Positions 26,644-36,112 are shown, counted from the first letter of the stretch. The stretch is 64,000 nt of DNA from UBA10349 sp003485905 (GCA_943787185.1 CALSLL010000002.1:744001-808000), one strand, 5' to 3'. The notes: generated by a model from the letters alone, not told the origin. A program made the numbers and translations.

Positions 26644-27951
26644 GTGACAGACGTTATAAAGATAGGGTTATTGGGATTGGGCACCGTTGGCGGAGGTACA
26701 GTTAACGTTATTCAGCGAAATGCCGCTGAAATTACCCGACGAACCGGCAAGTCACTGCAAATAGTTGCAGCAGCGGTTCGCGACATTAATGCAGACCGGA
26801 TTTGCAGTACTGATGCACTCGAGCTTACTGAGGATGCGCTGAGCATTGTCGATAACCCTGAGATCGATATCGTCGTTGAATTGATGGGTGGTACCGATGC
26901 AGCATTTGACCTGGTAATAAGAGCGATCGGCAATGGCAAGCATGTAGTGACCGCTAATAAGGCGCTGATTGCCATACGCGGGAATGAAATTGTTCAGGCA
27001 GCCGAACAAGCTAAAGTTATGGTGGCTTTTGAGGCTGCTGTTGCCGGTAGCATCGGTATTATTAAAGCGCTTCGCGAGGGGTTTTCTGGAAATCAGATTC
27101 GGTCAGTTGCCGGCATTATTAATGGTACCGGCAATTACATTTTGACAGCGATGGGTGATGAGCATCGTGATTTCTCGGATGTATTGGCAGAAGCACAAGC
27201 GCTTGGGTATGCAGAAGCTGATCCCTCATTTGATGTTGATGGAATTGATGCCGCGCATAAGTTGACAATAATGGCCTCACTCAGCTTTGGGATGCCGTTA
27301 TGTTTTGATCAGGTTTTTACTCAAGGCATTCGAGACATCACACTCGCTGATATTCAAATGGCCGATGAGTTTGGTTACCGCATAAAGCACTTGGGTATTG
27401 CGAGACGCACTGAAGATGGGGTGGAGCTGCGGGTACATCCGACCTTGGTGTCTAAAGAACACCTTTTAGCTAATGTAAACGGAGTAATGAATGCTGTTTA
27501 TGTGGATGCTGACGCCGCTGGCCCGAGTCTCTTATACGGTGCTGGCGCTGGGGCCGATCCCACTGCATCATCGATTGTTGCGGATCTTGTCGATGTTGCT
27601 AGAAGTATGGGTTCTCCGGCAACACATGTTCCGACGCTAGGGTTTCAGGCAAGTCAGGTTGAAGAGTTAGCCGTTGTGCCTCAAGCCTCTTTTAGAAGTG
27701 CTTATTTTTTACGAATGGAAGTAACGGACCAACCCGGTGTGTTAGCTGAAATCTCGAGTATTTTTGCAGCGCTTGGAGTTAGTATTGAAGCAGTCAATCA
27801 AAAAGAACCACCGCGCGGTGCTGACACTGCGTCGATTAGCTTGATTACTCAGTTGACCGATGAAGCAAAAATTATTAATGCGATTGGTAAGCTGGAAGAC
27901 TTGTCGCAGGTCGCGAGTGCCGTTAATCTAATCCGCGTTGAACAGTTTTAA
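26644..27951 (+). CDS. hom: Homoserine dehydrogenase
   Basis: A 435-residue monofunctional enzyme that reduces aspartate semialdehyde to homoserine. The Rossmann motif GLLGLGTVGGGT (8-19) is followed by VTANKALIA, the catalytic-domain segment GIINGTGNYILTAM and EADPSFDVDGIDAAHKL with the catalytic lysine. The C-terminal ~80 residues form an ACT domain (FLRMEVTDQPGVLAEISSIFA), the usual site of threonine feedback. The GTG start at 26644 follows a weak purine tract. It precedes thrC, giving the committed steps to threonine. Confidence 0.96.
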   Translation: MTDVIKIGLLGLGTVGGGTVNVIQRNAAEITRRTGKSLQIVAAAVRDINADRICSTDALELTEDALSIVDNPEIDIVVELMGGTDAAFDLVIRAIGNGKHVVTANKALIAIRGNEIVQAAEQAKVMVAFEAAVAGSIGIIKALREGFSGNQIRSVAGIINGTGNYILTAMGDEHRDFSDVLAEAQALGYAEADPSFDVDGIDAAHKLTIMASLSFGMPLCFDQVFTQGIRDITLADIQMADEFGYRIKHLGIARRTEDGVELRVHPTLVSKEHLLANVNGVMNAVYVDADAAGPSLLYGAGAGADPTASSIVADLVDVARSMGSPATHVPTLGFQASQVEELAVVPQASFRSAYFLRMEVTDQPGVLAEISSIFAALGVSIEAVNQKEPPRGADTASISLITQLTDEAKIINAIGKLEDLSQVASAVNLIRVEQF

Positions 27952-28072
27952 TTTACCGCTCAGTTTTGACTTAACCATTTTATCTAAATACTTTTGGGTA
28001 TAGCGGAATGAGTAAATCAATGGGCTTATTAACGAATAAAAATAATTTGCCAGGAAAGCTTTGGAGAGAAAC

Positions 28073-29194
28073 ATGCATTACACCGGACTAATCGATAAAT
28101 ACCGCTCTCGGATGCCGTTATCGCCAGGCACTCCCGCCGTAAGTTTGAGTGAGGGGAATACACCACTAATTAAACTAAATAATATCCCGAAAGACCTCGG
28201 AATTGATGTCGACCTATATGTTAAGTACGAAGGTCTTAATCCGACTGGGTCTTTCAAAGATCGAGGGATGACTGTTGCCGTAACGCGAGCAGCAGAGCTT
28301 GGCAGTAAATCGATTATTTGTGCTTCTACCGGCAATACATCCGCATCTGCGGCTGCATATGCAGCGCGCGCTGGGATGACGGCATTTGTGTTAATTCCGG
28401 ATGGTAAGATTGCGCTGGGCAAGCTGGCTCAAGCAATGATGCACGGTGCGCAAATTATTCAGATTCGGGGAAACTTTGATGACGGTATGCAGTTGGTTAA
28501 GGAGATTTCTGCGGATGCACCGATTACATTGGTCAATTCTGTGAATCCTTATCGAACGCAAGGTCAGAAAACCGCTGCGTTTGAGGTGGTTGACGCACTC
28601 GGTAGGGCTCCTGACTACCATTGTTTGCCGGTAGGTAACGCAGGCAATGTATCTGCATATTGGATGGGTTATACAGAATATAGCTCCGACGCGGATAGCC
28701 CATGGAGTGCATCAACGCGTGAGCCGGATGCTAATTTTCCATACTTTCGAGAAAAGATAGTAGATTCGAGACCAATAATGGTTGGGTACCAAGCTGCAGG
28801 CGCTGCCCCGTTAGTTAATGGCGCACCTATGGATAACCCGGAAACAATAGCGACGGCAATCAGAATTGGTCGACCGCAATCGTGGGATCACGCGATTGCA
28901 GCTCGTGATGAATCTGGCGGATGGTTTGATGCCATGACCGATGAGGAGATTTTAACCGCGCAAAAATTATTGGCGAGTCGTGAGGGAGTATTTGTTGAGC
29001 CTGCGTCTGCCGCTTCTATTGCTGGGGTAATGCAGGATCTGAAGTCTGAAAAAATTCCGGCCGGGAGCACGATTGTTTGTACTGTAACGGGGCACGGTCT
29101 CAAAGATCCTGATACAGCCGTGGCGCAGTCTGCAACTCCTGTAACCGTCGACGCGAATCTTGATGCTGTTAAGCGTTTAATACTGGCGGAGTAG
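28073..29194 (+). CDS. thrC: Threonine synthase
   Basis: A 373-residue PLP enzyme (fold type II) that converts phosphohomoserine to threonine. KYEGLNPTGSFKDRGM contains the PLP lysine (Lys62). CASTGNTSASAAAYAAR binds the phosphate of PLP, and TVTGHGLKDPD is the closing motif. It belongs to the shorter Bacillus/Pseudomonas class. I chose ATG 28073 because GGAGAG lies four bases upstream, although the frame is open to TTG 28061. No homoserine kinase gene is adjacent. Confidence 0.95.
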   Translation: MHYTGLIDKYRSRMPLSPGTPAVSLSEGNTPLIKLNNIPKDLGIDVDLYVKYEGLNPTGSFKDRGMTVAVTRAAELGSKSIICASTGNTSASAAAYAARAGMTAFVLIPDGKIALGKLAQAMMHGAQIIQIRGNFDDGMQLVKEISADAPITLVNSVNPYRTQGQKTAAFEVVDALGRAPDYHCLPVGNAGNVSAYWMGYTEYSSDADSPWSASTREPDANFPYFREKIVDSRPIMVGYQAAGAAPLVNGAPMDNPETIATAIRIGRPQSWDHAIAARDESGGWFDAMTDEEILTAQKLLASREGVFVEPASAASIAGVMQDLKSEKIPAGSTIVCTVTGHGLKDPDTAVAQSATPVTVDANLDAVKRLILAE

Positions 29195-29393
29195 TAATTT
29201 CGATTGGTATTTTTACCGACTATGCATATATTAGTTCAAGCCCGCATCTTGGATGCTAGCAATAGCGCATCTATTTGTCCTGTATAATTTCGGTGTTGCA
29301 CAGCGTATATGAGACCATTAACCTAATCTATGCGCTGGGTCTCTAGCTGTGTAGAATGCTTGTATTGGATTTAGGCTAGCAAGTGGGAGTTTT

Positions 29394-29951
29394 GTGAAAA
29401 CTGACAAACTAGAAGAAAATTATCGAGAAATTCTACTCGGAATTGGTGAAGATTTAAGTCGTGATGGTTTGTTGGCAACCCCTGCCAGGGCAGCACGTGC
29501 TATGCAGTTCTTGACACAAGGCTACGGTAAAGAGCTGGATGAAGTCGTAAATAACGCGATTTTTGAATCTTCTAATGATCAGATGGTGGTCGTACAGGAT
29601 ATCGAGGTTTACTCACTGTGTGAGCATCACGTACTGCCCTTTTTAGGACGTTGTCATGTTGGGTATTTGCCAACTGGTAAGGTTATTGGTCTGTCCAAGA
29701 TTGCTCGCATTGTTGACATGTATGCTCGTCGACTCCAAATTCAAGAGGGATTGACTCAACAAATTGCCGAGGCAGTTATGAAGGTCACCGGTGCGCGCGG
29801 GGTGGGGGTGCTAATGGATTGTAAGCATATGTGCATGATGATGCGCGGTGTTGAGAAACAGAATTCGTCGATGAAAACTTCGGTGATGTTGGGAAACTTT
29901 CGGTCTGATGAAGCAACTCGTGCTGAGTTCTTAAGCCTTGTATCAATTTAG
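29394..29951 (+). CDS. folE: GTP cyclohydrolase I
   Basis: A 185-residue enzyme opening the folate/tetrahydropterin pathway (GTP to dihydroneopterin triphosphate). The zinc ligands are visible: Cys76 and His79 in SLCEHHVLPFLGRCHVGY, and Cys147 in MDCKHMCMMMRG. GLSKIARIVDMYARRLQIQEGLT is the signature helix. The GTG start at 29394 has a GGGAG seven bases upstream. It stands alone, followed by the YpfJ-type metallopeptidase. Confidence 0.96.
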   Translation: MKTDKLEENYREILLGIGEDLSRDGLLATPARAARAMQFLTQGYGKELDEVVNNAIFESSNDQMVVVQDIEVYSLCEHHVLPFLGRCHVGYLPTGKVIGLSKIARIVDMYARRLQIQEGLTQQIAEAVMKVTGARGVGVLMDCKHMCMMMRGVEKQNSSMKTSVMLGNFRSDEATRAEFLSLVSI

Positions 29952-30011
29952 GTCTAAGTATTTTGGTTTAGTTATAGATTTATCGCGTTCGACGCGGTAG
30001 GAGAAAAGTAT

Positions 30012-30869
30012 ATTAAATGGCGAGCTGGTAGGCGAAGTAGTAATGTTGAGGATCGCCGTGGTCGTCGGACAACGTCCGGACCGCGAATGGGCAAGATGAG
30101 CGGCGGAATGCTAGTGGTTGTCGTTGCTGCAACATTATTATTTGGCGGAGACATGGGCGATGTGCTGAGATTGGTGACTTCAAATATGGGGTCTAGTGGC
30201 GGGGCTACTCAATCCAGTCCGGTTCAACCTTCTGCCGCAGATGCAGAGGCTGCAGAATTTGTTTCCGTTGTGCTCGGTGAAACTGAAGCGACTTGGGAGC
30301 AGGTTTTCGCGCAGTCCGGCAGTAAATATGAAGCGCCAACTTTGGTGCTGTACAGTGATGTTACTCAAACTGCCTGTGGCATGGGTCAAGCCGCAGCTGG
30401 GCCGTTTTATTGCCCTGGGGATCATCAGGTGTATATTGATTTGAGCTTCATTCGGGAACTACAGCGGCTTGGAGCTCCAGGTGATTTTGCGTTTGCGTAT
30501 GTAGTTGCGCATGAGGTTGGCCATCATGTTCAGAATATAGTTGGAACTGCCGATCAGGTAAGGGCTGCTCAATCTAGGGCTAGAAAATCGGAAAGTAATC
30601 AATTGTCCGTCATGATGGAGCTTCAAGCAGATTGCTATGCAGGTGTTTGGGCAAATCACACACAAAGGCGCACACAAATGCTTGAGGATGGTGATATTGA
30701 TGAAGGCCTAAAGGCGGCAGCTGCAGTTGGGGATGATCGATTGCAAAGAATGTCCGGGCGAGCCGTGCATCCGGAATCGTTTACTCATGGGAGCTCGGAG
30801 CAGCGCATGCGCTGGTTTAGAAGTGGGCTGGAAAGCGGGGATATTAAATCCTGCAACACTTTCGGTTGA
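30012..30869 (+). CDS. YpfJ-type neutral zinc metallopeptidase, probable AUU start
   Basis: A membrane-anchored metallopeptidase of family PF04228. HEVGHH (codons from 30510) is the zinc/catalytic motif, followed by LQADCYAGVWAN with the third ligand region and GTADQVRAA. The first ATG in frame (30087) lies inside the protein. Upstream the frame reads KWRAGRRSSNVEDRRG, which matches the conserved N-terminus of the family, and no ATG, GTG or TTG exists between the upstream TAA (29955) and that segment. ATT 30012, eight bases after a perfect TAGGAG, aligns exactly with the usual Met and gives 285 residues. The membrane segment is about GGMLVVVVAATLLF. Substrate unknown. Confidence 0.85.
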   Translation: MKWRAGRRSSNVEDRRGRRTTSGPRMGKMSGGMLVVVVAATLLFGGDMGDVLRLVTSNMGSSGGATQSSPVQPSAADAEAAEFVSVVLGETEATWEQVFAQSGSKYEAPTLVLYSDVTQTACGMGQAAAGPFYCPGDHQVYIDLSFIRELQRLGAPGDFAFAYVVAHEVGHHVQNIVGTADQVRAAQSRARKSESNQLSVMMELQADCYAGVWANHTQRRTQMLEDGDIDEGLKAAAAVGDDRLQRMSGRAVHPESFTHGSSEQRMRWFRSGLESGDIKSCNTFG

Positions 30870-30940
30870 ATGGCAGCTTTATTGGTTAAACCAAACTAGC
30901 AAAAAATATTTCACCCATTACGAGCATATCTGAGCATGTC

Positions 30941-31711
30941 TCAGTTAAAAACTCGTGCTGTTGTTACTTGTTCGCCTACATACAACGTGAGCACTTCGTC
31001 GATTAATTCAACGTAGCTAGCTTGTTCATACCAGTCGCCTAGTACAATTCGAGTATTGGTCGGAATATTTTCGCCGGCGGTAGTGTTCGAAGCTGGGTAT
31101 TTGTGAATTTCTGGCCGGTGAGTATGGCCATGGATCATTAGCTTTACTGAGTGTTTTTGGAAAGCGTTAGCAACTGCGGATTCAGTCACGTCCATAATTG
31201 CTTCAGAATAATCGGGATTTTTGGAATTACTAAGGGATCTTGCTTGCATCGCTTGTTCAATTCTTGAATCAATAGATTGATTTAGAAACTGTTCTTGCCA
31301 TTCTGGTTGGTTAACCATATTACGGAAACTTTGATGCTCAATATCATCTGTACATAAACTGTCACCGTGTAACAATAATATTTGTTGGTCATTCACGGTT
31401 ACCAGAAACTCATCATGAAGGTATTCAAAGCCTGCCCGTGTACAGAATTCCTTTCCTACTAGAAAATCGCGATTTCCCGGCATAAAAAACAAGTTCACAC
31501 CCGAGTCGGCCAAACGCTTGAATTCATCAATCACGCAATGAGCGCCCAATTTTGATGATGCATCATCCCCTATCCAATATTCGAATAGATCACCCAGCAC
31601 ATAAATAGCTTTTGCGGGTTTGGTTTTTTCGCGCATAAAGTAGATAAAATACTCGGTACTTTTAGGGCGATTTGGGGTTAGATGTAAATCTGAAATGAAA
31701 AGCGTCGACAT
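30941..31711 (-). CDS. lpxH: UDP-2,3-diacylglucosamine diphosphatase
   Basis: A 256-residue calcineurin-like phosphoesterase of lipid A synthesis that hydrolyses UDP-2,3-diacylglucosamine to lipid X and UMP at the inner membrane. Its metal motifs are complete: FISDLHL (Asp8, His10), GDLFEYWIGDD (Asp41), GNRDFL (Asn80), HGDSLCTDD (His115) and HGHTHRP. Length fits LpxH (E. coli 240). It is convergent with the metallopeptidase gene and divergent from ilvB. The other lpx genes in the window are lpxA and lpxB at about 61-63 kb. Confidence 0.95.
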   Translation of the reverse strand: MSTLFISDLHLTPNRPKSTEYFIYFMREKTKPAKAIYVLGDLFEYWIGDDASSKLGAHCVIDEFKRLADSGVNLFFMPGNRDFLVGKEFCTRAGFEYLHDEFLVTVNDQQILLLHGDSLCTDDIEHQSFRNMVNQPEWQEQFLNQSIDSRIEQAMQARSLSNSKNPDYSEAIMDVTESAVANAFQKHSVKLMIHGHTHRPEIHKYPASNTTAGENIPTNTRIVLGDWYEQASYVELIDEVLTLYVGEQVTTARVFN

Positions 31712-32039
31712 AAGTCTCTGGCTGAAGGTGCGTGTACCAAGATTTGATTACGATTGTCTCGGCAAACCACTAGAAGGTCAAATTGCAGAACTAACCGAAA
31801 CCACCACTAATTTGGCTGATTAATACCCAATTTTCTTTGAAATCGGCTTTTTTGTTGGAGGGCTGGCGTTTATAATCCGCAGCCTTGCCCCGCGTGCGGG
31901 GTTTTTTTAATTGAGTAGAGTTTGCAGAGACTAAACGCGTAGAACGCTATTTATTTTTCCGTTAGTGTATTCGGGCAAAATGAGCAGCAATTGATCGTCT
32001 CGCGTTGTTTCCCCATTAATCTGGGGCGGGAGAAATGTA
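31712..32039. other. Divergent intergenic region between lpxH and ilvB
   Basis: This 328-base gap holds no convincing gene. It contains a TATAAT (31871-31876), a terminator-like hairpin (31887-31908) and, just before ilvB, a small hairpin CCCCA (32011-32015) with TGGGG (32022-32026) next to the ribosome-binding site GGGAG (32028-32032). No leader peptide rich in Ile, Leu or Val codons is visible. Confidence 0.6.
31887..31908 (+). terminator. Terminator-like hairpin upstream of ilvB
   Basis: CCCCG (31888-31892) and CGGGG (31897-31901) with a CGTG loop are followed by seven T (31902-31908). There is no + strand gene upstream for it to end, and a TATAAT lies only about a dozen bases before it, so it probably acts on a leader transcript of the ilv operon. 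Confidence 0.6.
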
Positions 32040-33779
32040 GTGCAATTATCAGGCGCTGATATTCTTATCAAAAGCTTGCATGAAACTGGTGTCGAAGTGG
32101 TGTTCGGTTATCCTGGTGGTGCGGCATTGCATATTTATGATGCGATGTATCGTCAAGATGATGTGAAGCATTATTTAGTCAGGCATGAACAAGGAGCAAC
32201 CCACGCAGCTGACGGCTATGCCCGGTCAACCGGCAAGCCTGGTGTGGTGTTGGTGACCTCAGGGCCAGGAGTGACTAATGCAGTCACAGGTATCGCTACT
32301 GCGTATATGGACTCGATCCCTATGGTAGTAATTTCTGCTCAAGTTATGACTCCGCTTATCGGAGGAGATGCTTTTCAAGAAGTGGATGCGGTGGGTGTCA
32401 CCAGACCAATAGTAAAACATAACTTCTTAATTAAAAATGTTGATGATGTCGCAGCGACTATGAAAAAGGCCTTTCATATCGCTACAACAGGTCGGCCAGG
32501 TCCCGTTGTTGTCGATGTACCCAAAGATATCACCGCTCAAGTGACCGAGTACGTTTGGCCCGAAGACGTGGATATTCGCTCCTACCCGAGTACTCCCGAT
32601 GCAGATGTGAATCAGGTCAAAAAAGCTGTCGATGCATTATTAGCATCTCGTAGACCGGTTATTTATAGTGGTGGCGGAGTGCTGCTTTCAGGCGCTGAAG
32701 AAGAATTGGTTGAGTTGGTGCGTTTTTTGGGCTATCCGTGTACCAACACGCTTATGGGGCTAGGTGCTTTCCCTTATGATGACCCTTTATTTATAGGGAT
32801 GCTGGGAATGCATGGGACCTATGAATCAAACATGGCAATGCATGACGCTGACCTCATATTGTCTGTGGGTGCTCGTTTTGATGATCGGATTACTGGCGAG
32901 ACGAGTACATTTGCGCCCAATGCGACAATCATTCACATTGATATTGACCCGGCTCAAATTGCTAAAAATATTCCAACTGAGATACCGGTGGTCGGTGATG
33001 CCAAGCAAGTTTTGCAAGCGATGCTTGCCAGATTACGTAAAGCCAAAGCGAAACCGGATGCGGCTGCGATTAAACAGTGGTGGAAGATAATCGAGGCTTG
33101 GCAGGCAAAAAATAGCTATGCCTATGATGATAGTGATATAGAAGTCATTAAGCCTCAATTCGTGGTCCAAAAGTTACATGAGATAACCGGCGGGAATGCT
33201 TTTGTAACCTCTGACGTTGGTCAACATCAAATGTTTGCGGCTCAATTTTATGGGTTTAATAAAACTCGTCGCTGGATAAACTCTGGCGGTCTCGGCACGA
33301 TGGGGTTTGGCCTGCCATCGGCAATGGGCGTACAAGTTGCTCATCCTGATGCCGACGTCGCTTGCGTGACGGGTGAAGGCAGTATCGTTATGTGCATTCA
33401 AGAATTGTCTACATGTAAACAGTACGATCTTCCGATAAAGGTTATTAACTTGAATAATCGTTACCTAGGAATGGTGCGGCAGTGGCAAGAGTTCTTCTAC
33501 GATCGACGATATTCCAATTCGTATATGGACTCTATTCCAGATTTTGTGAAATTGGCAGAGGCTTACGGTCATGTAGGCATGCAGATTACTAAGCCGTCTG
33601 ATGTGGAAGGTGCGCTAAAAGAAGCCTTTGCAATGAAAGATCGCTTGGTATTCATGGACTTTATTACTGATCAAAAAGAAAACGTTTATCCGATGATTGC
33701 TGCCGGTAAACCGCACAATGAAATGCACATGCGTCCTGATTTTGAATCGGGTGGCAAAGCCGGCAACGAGGAGAAATAA
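32040..33779 (+). CDS. ilvB: Acetolactate synthase, large (catalytic) subunit
   Basis: A 579-residue thiamine diphosphate enzyme that joins two pyruvates, or pyruvate and 2-ketobutyrate, in valine/leucine/isoleucine synthesis. The catalytic glutamate is Glu50 in VRHEQGATHAADGYAR. The FAD/central domain spans about 190-350. The ThDP motif reads VTGEGSIVMCIQEL to NLNNRYLGM; the GEG form instead of GDG also occurs in Pseudomonas IlvI as I recall it. The GTG start has GGGAG seven bases upstream. It is two bases from ilvH, forming the ilvBHC operon. ilvI would be an equally valid symbol. Confidence 0.96.
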   Translation: MQLSGADILIKSLHETGVEVVFGYPGGAALHIYDAMYRQDDVKHYLVRHEQGATHAADGYARSTGKPGVVLVTSGPGVTNAVTGIATAYMDSIPMVVISAQVMTPLIGGDAFQEVDAVGVTRPIVKHNFLIKNVDDVAATMKKAFHIATTGRPGPVVVDVPKDITAQVTEYVWPEDVDIRSYPSTPDADVNQVKKAVDALLASRRPVIYSGGGVLLSGAEEELVELVRFLGYPCTNTLMGLGAFPYDDPLFIGMLGMHGTYESNMAMHDADLILSVGARFDDRITGETSTFAPNATIIHIDIDPAQIAKNIPTEIPVVGDAKQVLQAMLARLRKAKAKPDAAAIKQWWKIIEAWQAKNSYAYDDSDIEVIKPQFVVQKLHEITGGNAFVTSDVGQHQMFAAQFYGFNKTRRWINSGGLGTMGFGLPSAMGVQVAHPDADVACVTGEGSIVMCIQELSTCKQYDLPIKVINLNNRYLGMVRQWQEFFYDRRYSNSYMDSIPDFVKLAEAYGHVGMQITKPSDVEGALKEAFAMKDRLVFMDFITDQKENVYPMIAAGKPHNEMHMRPDFESGGKAGNEEK

Positions 33780-33781
33780 TA

Positions 33782-34273
33782 ATGCGGCATATTATTTCTG
33801 TTTTGTTGGAAAATGAGGCGGGAGCACTATCTCGCGTGGCGGGGTTGTTTTCTGCCCGTGGTTACAATATTGAATCGCTCACAGTGGCGCCGACTAATGA
33901 AGCATCGCTTTCTCGTATGACAATTGTTACGCGCGGTAGTGATAAGGTCGTTGATCAAATAGTCAAACAGCTTAATAAGCTTATCGATGTGGTCAAATTG
34001 GTGGATTTAACCGAAGGCTCGCATATTGAGCGTGAACTAATGGTAGTCAAGGTGGCGGCTGTGGGGACTCAGCGGGACGAAATCAAGCGTTTGGTGGATA
34101 TCTTCCGAGGCAGGATATTGGACGTTACAGAAACTACTTTTATTGTGGAATTGACAGGCACTAGCGAAAAGCTAGATGCTCTAATTTCCGCTCTGGAGCT
34201 GACCAATATTATTGAAGTAGTTCGATCAGGGACAACTGGTATCGCACGTGGTTTGAGTTCCCTCACGGTGTGA
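33782..34273 (+). CDS. ilvH: Acetolactate synthase, small (regulatory) subunit
   Basis: A 163-residue regulatory subunit with an N-terminal ACT domain (RHIISVLLENEAGALSRVAGLFSARGYNIESLTV) that binds valine, and a second ACT-like half containing ERELMVVKV and RGRILDVTETTFIVELTG. It stimulates the large subunit and confers feedback control. Normal length. It lies directly after the large-subunit gene with a two-base gap, then ilvC after 76 bases with a small hairpin in the gap. Confidence 0.96.
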   Translation: MRHIISVLLENEAGALSRVAGLFSARGYNIESLTVAPTNEASLSRMTIVTRGSDKVVDQIVKQLNKLIDVVKLVDLTEGSHIERELMVVKVAAVGTQRDEIKRLVDIFRGRILDVTETTFIVELTGTSEKLDALISALELTNIIEVVRSGTTGIARGLSSLTV

Positions 34274-34301
34274 GATGCTTTTGCCATCTACAACAGAATT
34301 C

Positions 34302-34320
34302 GACTCTTTTGGATAGAGTC
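34302..34320 (+). other. Hairpin in the ilvH-ilvC spacer
   Basis: GACTCT (34302-34307) and AGAGTC (34315-34320) form a perfect 6-bp stem around TTTGGAT. No T tract follows, so it is probably a message-processing or stability element, not a terminator. Confidence 0.4.
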
Positions 34321-34349
34321 AATTAATTATATACAGAGGAAAATACTAG

Positions 34350-35366
34350 ATGAAAGTTTTATATGATGAAGATGCTGACCTATCGGTTATTAGAGGATTA
34401 AAAGTAGCTATAATTGGCTATGGCTCACAAGGTCACGCACATGCCAACAATTTAAAAGATAGCGGGGTGGAGGTAGTAGTTGGTCTTCGCGCGGGTTCAG
34501 AAAGTTGGGAGAAAGCTCGAAATGCGGGTTTAGCTGTTGCTGAAGTACCCGAAGCTGTAAAGCAGGCTGATTTCGTAATGATGTTGGTACCAGATGAGCA
34601 TCAGGCTAGTATTTATACTGCACAAATCGGCGATAATCTTAAGCAAGGTGCAACACTGGCTTTTGCTCATGGTTTTAGCGTTCATTTTGGGTTTATTACA
34701 CCGCGACCAGATGTAGACGTTGTTATGGTTGCTCCCAAAGGTCCGGGTCACCTTGTTCGTTCTACTTATATTAATGGTGGCGGTGTGCCGACATTGATTG
34801 CGGTGTACCAAGATGCCTCAGGTTCTGCGGCAGACAAAGCGTTGTCCTATGCGTCTGCAAATGGTGGTGGCCGTGCTGGTGTTATCGAAACTAACTTTAA
34901 GGAAGAAGCTGAAACTGATTTGTTCGGCGAACAAGCAGTTTTATGTGGTGGTGCATCGGCTTTGGTTATGGCTGGTTTTGAAACCTTGGTAGAAGCTGGT
35001 TATTCTCCGGAAATGGCTTATTTTGAGTGTTTGCACGAACTTAAATTGATTGTCGATCTAATGTATGAAGGTGGTATTCAGAATATGCGTTATTCGATTT
35101 CAAATACCGCTGAGTATGGCGACGTGAGCCGTGGTCCGCGAATTGTGACATCTGAAACAAAGGCAGAAATGAAAAAGGTATTGGAAGAAATCCAAAGCGG
35201 TAAATTTGCCAATGAGTGGATGGCTGAAAATGCTAATAACTGTGAAAATTTTAATAAATTGCGGAAGCGTGATGCAGATCATGAAATTGAAAAGGTTGGT
35301 GCCAAATTACGTGCCATGATGCCTTGGATCAATGATGGTCGCTTAGTCGATAAGTCAGTCAACTAA
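34350..35366 (+). CDS. ilvC: Ketol-acid reductoisomerase (NADP+), class I
   Basis: A 338-residue enzyme that isomerises and reduces acetolactate to dihydroxyisovalerate (and the isoleucine analogue). The Rossmann motif AIIGYGSQGHAHANNLKDSG is at about residues 20-39; FAHGFSVHFG and VMVAPKGPGHLVR follow. The C-terminal knotted domain contains the Mg ligands in DLFGEQAVLCGG and ECLHELKLIVDLMYEGG. The length marks class I (short form). Third gene of the ilv operon, followed after 32 bases by psd. Confidence 0.97.
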   Translation: MKVLYDEDADLSVIRGLKVAIIGYGSQGHAHANNLKDSGVEVVVGLRAGSESWEKARNAGLAVAEVPEAVKQADFVMMLVPDEHQASIYTAQIGDNLKQGATLAFAHGFSVHFGFITPRPDVDVVMVAPKGPGHLVRSTYINGGGVPTLIAVYQDASGSAADKALSYASANGGGRAGVIETNFKEEAETDLFGEQAVLCGGASALVMAGFETLVEAGYSPEMAYFECLHELKLIVDLMYEGGIQNMRYSISNTAEYGDVSRGPRIVTSETKAEMKKVLEEIQSGKFANEWMAENANNCENFNKLRKRDADHEIEKVGAKLRAMMPWINDGRLVDKSVN

Positions 35367-35398
35367 TTGAGATAGACGGCCGATACTAGTAAATAATC

Positions 35399-36055
35399 AT
35401 GTCATCTAAAGTAATTGATGAGCAACCGATAATCGCGCGCGAGGGTTGGCCGTTTCTCGCGATCTCTGTTTTGGTATCCAGCCTGGCTAGTATCTATGCG
35501 CCCGTCTGGGTGGCTTTGGTGTTTTGGGTTCTAAGCGTGTTTGTTTTGCAGTTCTTTCGTGACCCTGTACGCTCAATTCCACAGGGGGAAGGGCTGATTG
35601 TGGCACCGGCTGATGGCCGTGTGATTTGGACGGGTATTACGCATGATCCATTTTTAGACCGTAATGCTATAAAAGTTAGTATTTTTATGAATGTGTTTAA
35701 TGTGCATTCAAATCGAAGCCCAGTTGACGGAGTTGTCGCGAACATTTGGTATCGAGCAGGATCGTTCTTGAATGCTGATTTAGATAAGGCATCAGAACAG
35801 AACGAGCGAAACGCTTTACATCTTCAAACTGCCTCGGGTGAAGATATCACGTGCGTACAAGTCGCTGGTTTAATTGCGCGTCGAATATTGTGCTACGTGC
35901 AAAAAAGGGATTCTGTTGAATCGGGGCAACGTTTCGGGTTTATCCGTTTCGGCTCTCGAGTGGATGTTTACTTACCGACAACCGCAAAAATAGAAGTTGA
36001 ACTTGGTAATAAAACGGTAGGTGGTGAATCTATTATCGCCCAGTTGGCTAGTTAG
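35399..36055 (+). CDS. psd: Phosphatidylserine decarboxylase, short (PSD-A/archaetidylserine-type)
   Basis: A 218-residue pyruvoyl enzyme making phosphatidylethanolamine. It is the short class: two N-terminal membrane segments (about 18-55) and the processing site FGS (184-186), where the chain cuts itself before Ser186 to form the pyruvoyl group. SIFMNVFNVHSNRSPVDG is the conserved His-containing core. The gene sits between ilvC and pssA, so the serine-phospholipid synthase and decarboxylase are adjacent. The long E. coli-type Psd is unrelated in arrangement. Confidence 0.92.
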   Translation: MSSKVIDEQPIIAREGWPFLAISVLVSSLASIYAPVWVALVFWVLSVFVLQFFRDPVRSIPQGEGLIVAPADGRVIWTGITHDPFLDRNAIKVSIFMNVFNVHSNRSPVDGVVANIWYRAGSFLNADLDKASEQNERNALHLQTASGEDITCVQVAGLIARRILCYVQKRDSVESGQRFGFIRFGSRVDVYLPTTAKIEVELGNKTVGGESIIAQLAS

Positions 36056-36112
36056 TTATGTGTGATTCAATTTTTAAAAATATAATCCAACAAGCAGTGG
36101 GCAGAACCATCA

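Noticed and set aside
28061..28072. TTG 28061 as the thrC start
   Set aside because: The GGAGAG within it is the ribosome-binding site for ATG 28073.
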